DNA of 64,000 nucleotides from positions 62,001 to 126,000 of the forward strand of contig NZ_SCSK01000067.1 of assembly GCF_004297875.1 (NCBI RefSeq), given 5' to 3'. Position numbers and translations under genes: made by a program. Below are positions 60,851 through 64,000 of this stretch, in pieces (position 1 is the first letter of the stretch; every line of letters starts with the position of its first letter). This DNA is from Pandoraea sp. Lineage in GTDB: Bacteria > Pseudomonadota > Gammaproteobacteria > Burkholderiales > Burkholderiaceae. The notes beneath the pieces are model-generated. The model saw only the letters and a list, made by a program, of their open reading frames with translations. It searched no databases and was not told the origin of the DNA.

Positions 60851-60875
60851 CGCACGCTTGTGCGACCGTTTTTTT
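60851..60875 (+). terminator. Weak hairpin with T tract between dehalogenase and aceB
   Basis: CGCAC (60851-60855), loop GCTT, GTGCG (60860-60864), then ACCG and seven T (60869-60875). The stem is short, so any termination is partial. Confidence 0.3.
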
Positions 60876-60903
60876 ACATAACCTGTTGAACCAAGGAGTC
60901 ACC

Positions 60904-62490
60904 ATGGCGATTAATCTGCCTGCGGGCGTGGAAATCAAGGCGGAAATCCGTCCCGAATTCGAAGAGATCCTGACCACTGACGCATTGGCTTTCGTGGCGA
61001 AGCTGCATCGCGCGTTTGAAGCCCGTCGCCAGGAATTGCTCAAGGCGCGCGTGGTCCGCACCGCTCGCCTGGACGCGGGCGAGCAGCCCGACTTCCTGCC
61101 GGAAACCAAGGCGATTCGCGAGGGTGATTGGAAAATCGCGCCGCTGCCGCAAGATCTGCAGTGCCGTCGCGTCGAAATCACCGGGCCGGTGGAGCGCAAG
61201 ATGATCATCAACGCGCTCAATTCCGGCGCCGACAGCTACATGACCGATTTCGAGGATTCCAACACGCCCAACTGGAATAATCAGATCGAAGGCCAGATCA
61301 ACGTGCGTGACGCCGTGCGCCGCACGATCAGCCTGGAACAAAACGGCAAGACCTATAAGCTCAACGACAAGGTCGCGACGCTGATCGTGCGTCCGCGCGG
61401 CTGGCACCTCGACGAGAAGCACGTGCTGGTCGACGGGCAGCGCATCTCCGGCGGGCTGTTCGATTTCGGCCTGTACCTGTTCCATAACGCCAAGGCGCTG
61501 TTGGCGCGCGGCAGCGGTCCGTACTTCTACCTGCCGAAGATCGAGAGCCATCTCGAAGCCCGTCTGTGGAACGATGCGTTCGTGCTGGCGCAAAACGAGT
61601 TGGGAATCCCGCAGGGCACCATCAAGGCCACGGTGCTGGTAGAGACGATTCTGGCGGCTTTCGAGATGGACGAAATCCTCTATGAATTGCGCGACCACAG
61701 CGCGGGCCTGAACGCCGGTCGCTGGGACTACATTTTCTCGTGCATCAAGAAGTTCAAGGTCAACAAGGATTTCTGCCTGGCCGATCGCTCCAAGATCACG
61801 ATGACCGTGCCGTTCATGCGGGCTTATGCGCTGTTGCTGCTCAAGACCTGCCATCAGCGCAATGCACCCGCCATCGGCGGCATGAGCGCGCTGATTCCGA
61901 TCAAGAACGATCCGCAAGCCAACGAAACGGCGATGGCCGGCATTCGCAGCGACAAGGCGCGCGACGCGACCGACGGCTATGACGGCGGCTGGGTGGCTCA
62001 CCCGGGCCTCGTGTCGGTGGCCATGGAGGAATTCACCAAGGTGCTGGGCGATCGCCCGAACCAGATCAGCAAGCGTCGTGACGACGTCAACGTGGCTGGC
62101 AAGGACCTGCTGGAATTCCAGCCGGAGGCGCCGATCACCGAAAACGGTCTGCGCAACAACATCAACGTCGGCATCCACTATCTGGGCTCGTGGCTGGCAG
62201 GCAATGGGTGCGTGCCGATTCACAATCTGATGGAAGACGCCGCGACCGCCGAAATTTCGCGCTCGCAAGTGTGGCAGTGGATCCGCTCGCCCAAAGGGGT
62301 GCTGGACGACGGCCGTAAAGTGAGCGCGGAACTGGTGCGCGAGCTGATTCCGCAGGAACTCGCCAAGGTAAAGCAGACGGTTGGTGGCGAGACGCCGACT
62401 TACGACCGTGCCGCCAAGATCTTCGAGGAAATGAGCACCAGCGAGCATTTCACCGAATTCCTGACGCTGCCGCTGTACGAGGAAATCTAA
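60904..62490 (+). CDS. aceB: Malate synthase A
   Basis: Malate synthase A (528 aa) condenses glyoxylate with acetyl-CoA to malate. It is of AceB, not the longer GlcB, type by length. The substrate site segments LIVRPRGWHLDEKH, YMTDFEDSNTPNWNNQ and the C-terminal GRKVSAELVRELI are typical. Start ATG 60904 (MAINLPAGVEI) has AAGGAG upstream; a longer TTG start would overlap the dehalogenase. aceA is on the same strand but separated by uspA, LysR and dehalogenase genes. Followed by a strong terminator. Confidence 0.97.
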   Translation: MAINLPAGVEIKAEIRPEFEEILTTDALAFVAKLHRAFEARRQELLKARVVRTARLDAGEQPDFLPETKAIREGDWKIAPLPQDLQCRRVEITGPVERKMIINALNSGADSYMTDFEDSNTPNWNNQIEGQINVRDAVRRTISLEQNGKTYKLNDKVATLIVRPRGWHLDEKHVLVDGQRISGGLFDFGLYLFHNAKALLARGSGPYFYLPKIESHLEARLWNDAFVLAQNELGIPQGTIKATVLVETILAAFEMDEILYELRDHSAGLNAGRWDYIFSCIKKFKVNKDFCLADRSKITMTVPFMRAYALLLLKTCHQRNAPAIGGMSALIPIKNDPQANETAMAGIRSDKARDATDGYDGGWVAHPGLVSVAMEEFTKVLGDRPNQISKRRDDVNVAGKDLLEFQPEAPITENGLRNNINVGIHYLGSWLAGNGCVPIHNLMEDAATAEISRSQVWQWIRSPKGVLDDGRKVSAELVRELIPQELAKVKQTVGGETPTYDRAAKIFEEMSTSEHFTEFLTLPLYEEI

Positions 62491-62535
62491 GCCGACCGGC
62501 ATCGAGGCGATGCGCAGTTTGCATCGCCGAACAAC

Positions 62536-62571
62536 AAAAAGCCCCGCCGAATTTTTTCGGCGGGGCTTTTT
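62536..62571. terminator. Bidirectional terminator between aceB and rhlE
   Basis: AAAAAGCCCCGCCGAA (62536-62551), loop TTTT, TTCGGCGGGGCTTTTT (62556-62571): a 16-bp stem with A/T tracts on both sides, between convergent genes. Confidence 0.93.
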
Positions 62572-62591
62572 ACTGCCTTGGCTGAAGCGGC

Positions 62592-64000
62592 TTAGCCGCG
62601 CTTGCTGTGGCGCCCATAACCGCCGCCATTACCCCCGCCGTTACCGCTGCTTTTGCCGGCGTAACCGCCACCAAAGCCGCGCTCCGAGCGGTTGCCGCCG
62701 TCACGGAAGCCGCCACCGCCTTCGCGGTTACCGAACGAGCGGCCTGCGCCTTGCCGGGCGCCGTCGCGTGAATTGCCCCAGTTGCCGGATCCGCCGGGTT
62801 TGGCGGTTCGGCCATAGCCAGGGCGCTTGCCCGGCGCGGGTTTGTTGCCAGCCGGCGCGGCACGGCGCGGTTCGAAGCCAGCCACGACGTTGACCGCCAG
62901 CGGTTGACGGGTATAACGCTCAATACGACGCACAGCATGCGCCTCACTGTGCTGCGCGAGGCTCACGGCCGTGCCGGTGCGTCCCGCACGACCAGTGCGG
63001 CCGATGCGGTGTACGTAATCCTCGGCGAATTTCGGCAAGTCATAATTGAATACGTGCGTGATGCCTGGCACATCGATGCCGCGCGCCGCTACGTCGGTGG
63101 CCACCAGGACTCGCAATCGCTTTTCACGCATGTCTTTGAGCGTGCGGTTGCGCACGCCCTGCGGCATGTCGCCATGCAGCGCGGCGCTGCTGAAACCGGC
63201 CTGATCGAGTTGATCGGCCAGTTGGTCGGCATCCCGTTTGGTCGAGGTGAACACGATCGCCTGATCCAGTGCGCGATCGCCCAGCAGATGCGTGAGCAGC
63301 CGGTCCTTGTGTTGGCGGTCGTCGACGTAATGCAGCGACTGCGCGATATTCACATTGGCTCGCTGGTCGTTGCGGGCGGCGATTTCGATGCGTTCCGGGT
63401 TGCGCAGCAGGCGATGTACGATCGTGCTGATCTTGCCGTCGAGCGTGGCCGAGAAAAGCAGCGTCTGGCGCGTTGCCGGCGTGGCGTCGACAATAGTTTC
63501 GATATCTTCGATGAAGCCCATGTCGAGCATGCGGTCGGCTTCGTCCAATACCAGGATTTGCAAGGCCGACAAATCAATCTTGCCGCTGGCGATGTGGTCG
63601 AGCAGGCGTCCGGGCGTTGCCACCAGAATTTCCGGCTGGCGCGCCAGCAACTCCAACTGGCGGCGATACGGCATGCCCCCGAGGATGCTGACCGTGCGCA
63701 GACGGCGCAGGTGCTTGCCGTAGGTTTCGGCCGCATTGGTGACTTGCAGCGCCAGTTCGCGTGTTGGCGTGAGCACCAGCAGGGCCGGTTGTGCCGGCGC
63801 GGGCCGCACGCGTTGACCCTTGCGGGGCTTCTCGCCCGGCGCGGCGACTTCGTTGCGCGGGTGTGCCGCGCGTGCCGGATGATTGGCTTGCCATTCGGCG
63901 AAGCGGTGAATCGCCGGCAACATGAATGCGGCAGTCTTGCCAGAACCGGTCGGGCTCGATACCAGCAAATCGCGGCCGGCCAGCGCAGCAGGGATCGCGC
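62592..64000 (-). CDS. rhlE: RhlE-type DEAD-box RNA helicase (5' end outside window)
   Basis: DEAD-box helicase, N-terminus (including Q motif) beyond the window; the frame is open to base 64000. Visible: Walker A SPTGSGKTAAFMLP, PTRELALQV, TPGRLLDHI, DEADRMLDMGF, FSATLD, HGDMPQGVR, ATDVAARGIDVPGI and HRIGRTGRAGRTG. There is a basic, Pro-rich insertion of about 35 residues between motifs I and Ia, and a Gly/Arg/Asn-rich C-terminal tail (about the last 90 residues) of RNA-binding character. RhlE remodels ribosomal RNA and participates in cold or RNA turnover; the tail and order suggest RhlE over SrmB or DbpA, without proof. Confidence 0.9.
   Translation of the reverse strand, partial: AIPAALAGRDLLVSSPTGSGKTAAFMLPAIHRFAEWQANHPARAAHPRNEVAAPGEKPRKGQRVRPAPAQPALLVLTPTRELALQVTNAAETYGKHLRRLRTVSILGGMPYRRQLELLARQPEILVATPGRLLDHIASGKIDLSALQILVLDEADRMLDMGFIEDIETIVDATPATRQTLLFSATLDGKISTIVHRLLRNPERIEIAARNDQRANVNIAQSLHYVDDRQHKDRLLTHLLGDRALDQAIVFTSTKRDADQLADQLDQAGFSSAALHGDMPQGVRNRTLKDMREKRLRVLVATDVAARGIDVPGITHVFNYDLPKFAEDYVHRIGRTGRAGRTGTAVSLAQHSEAHAVRRIERYTRQPLAVNVVAGFEPRRAAPAGNKPAPGKRPGYGRTAKPGGSGNWGNSRDGARQGAGRSFGNREGGGGFRDGGNRSERGFGGGYAGKSSGNGGGNGGGYGRHSKRG

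Noticed and set aside
60874..62502. 542-codon minus-strand frame opposite aceB
   Set aside because: Shadow of malate synthase; no homologous features.

Overview
The window is a GC-rich, gene-dense piece of a beta-proteobacterial chromosome, most likely Burkholderiaceae (Burkholderia/Pandoraea/Ralstonia group). The evidence is the gene order rluB / rimP-nusA-infB-rbfA-truB, the rpsF-priB-rpsR-rplI operon with PriB, a L-Ara4N (arn) operon in which ArnA is split into two genes, and Burkholderia-like protein sequences throughout. The genus cannot be fixed from the sequence alone. I see no phage, insertion sequence, tRNA, rRNA or CRISPR; almost all of the window is core or near-core metabolism.

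Layout. 1-7606 (+): 3' part of rluB, then the transcription/translation operon rimP-nusA-infB-rbfA-truB behind a leader with an intrinsic terminator. 7644-12580 (-): MarR regulator and a tripartite EmrAB/outer-membrane-factor drug pump, divergent from typA. 12787-18774: typA, a 3-hydroxyisobutyryl-CoA hydrolase-like enzyme, a small hypothetical gene, lexA with paired SOS boxes, asparaginase, and a DUF1439 protein. 18801-25172: a complete glyoxylate-to-glycerate module (gcl-hyi-glxR-glycerate kinase plus a GlcG-like protein) with a divergent LysR regulator. 25206-28299 (+): rpsF-priB-rpsR-rplI and dnaB. 28316-31602 (-): NlpC/P60 lipoprotein, PhoH/PIN ATPase and peroxiredoxin. 31659-39296 (-): arn operon for 4-amino-4-deoxy-L-arabinose modification of lipid A. 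39571-46403 (+): alaA, hom, thrC, a four-cysteine uracil-DNA glycosylase-like protein, moeA, moaD, moaE. 46416-49630: group III truncated haemoglobin (-) and clpB (+). 49722-56720: AraC regulator, a sulfatase/phosphonate-monoester-hydrolase-like enzyme with an MHS transporter, a divergent LysR, then rraA, a gamma-glutamylcyclotransferase-like gene and a DMT exporter. 57029-62490: glyoxylate shunt genes aceA and aceB around uspA, a second LysR and a haloacid-dehalogenase-type hydrolase. 62592-64000 (-): 3' part of an RhlE-type RNA helicase.

How it works together. Two fates of glyoxylate are encoded: condensation to tartronate semialdehyde (gcl module) and condensation with acetyl-CoA (aceB, with aceA as the source). 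Each consumer lies near a LysR gene, and the two LysR proteins are close paralogues. The arn genes, pump and peroxiredoxin serve envelope and stress defence. Regulatory sites that can be read directly include LexA boxes, a MarR-type dyad region, a sigma-32-like clpB promoter, an NsrR-like operator on the haemoglobin promoter, an IHF consensus upstream of aceA, and promoters implying leaderless mRNAs for asparaginase and dnaB.

I found no convincing new multi-gene system. The most rewarding items are the NsrR-like site, the rimP leader terminator, the four-cysteine UDG-like protein, the marR/typA operator region, and the sulfatase/transporter/LysR locus.
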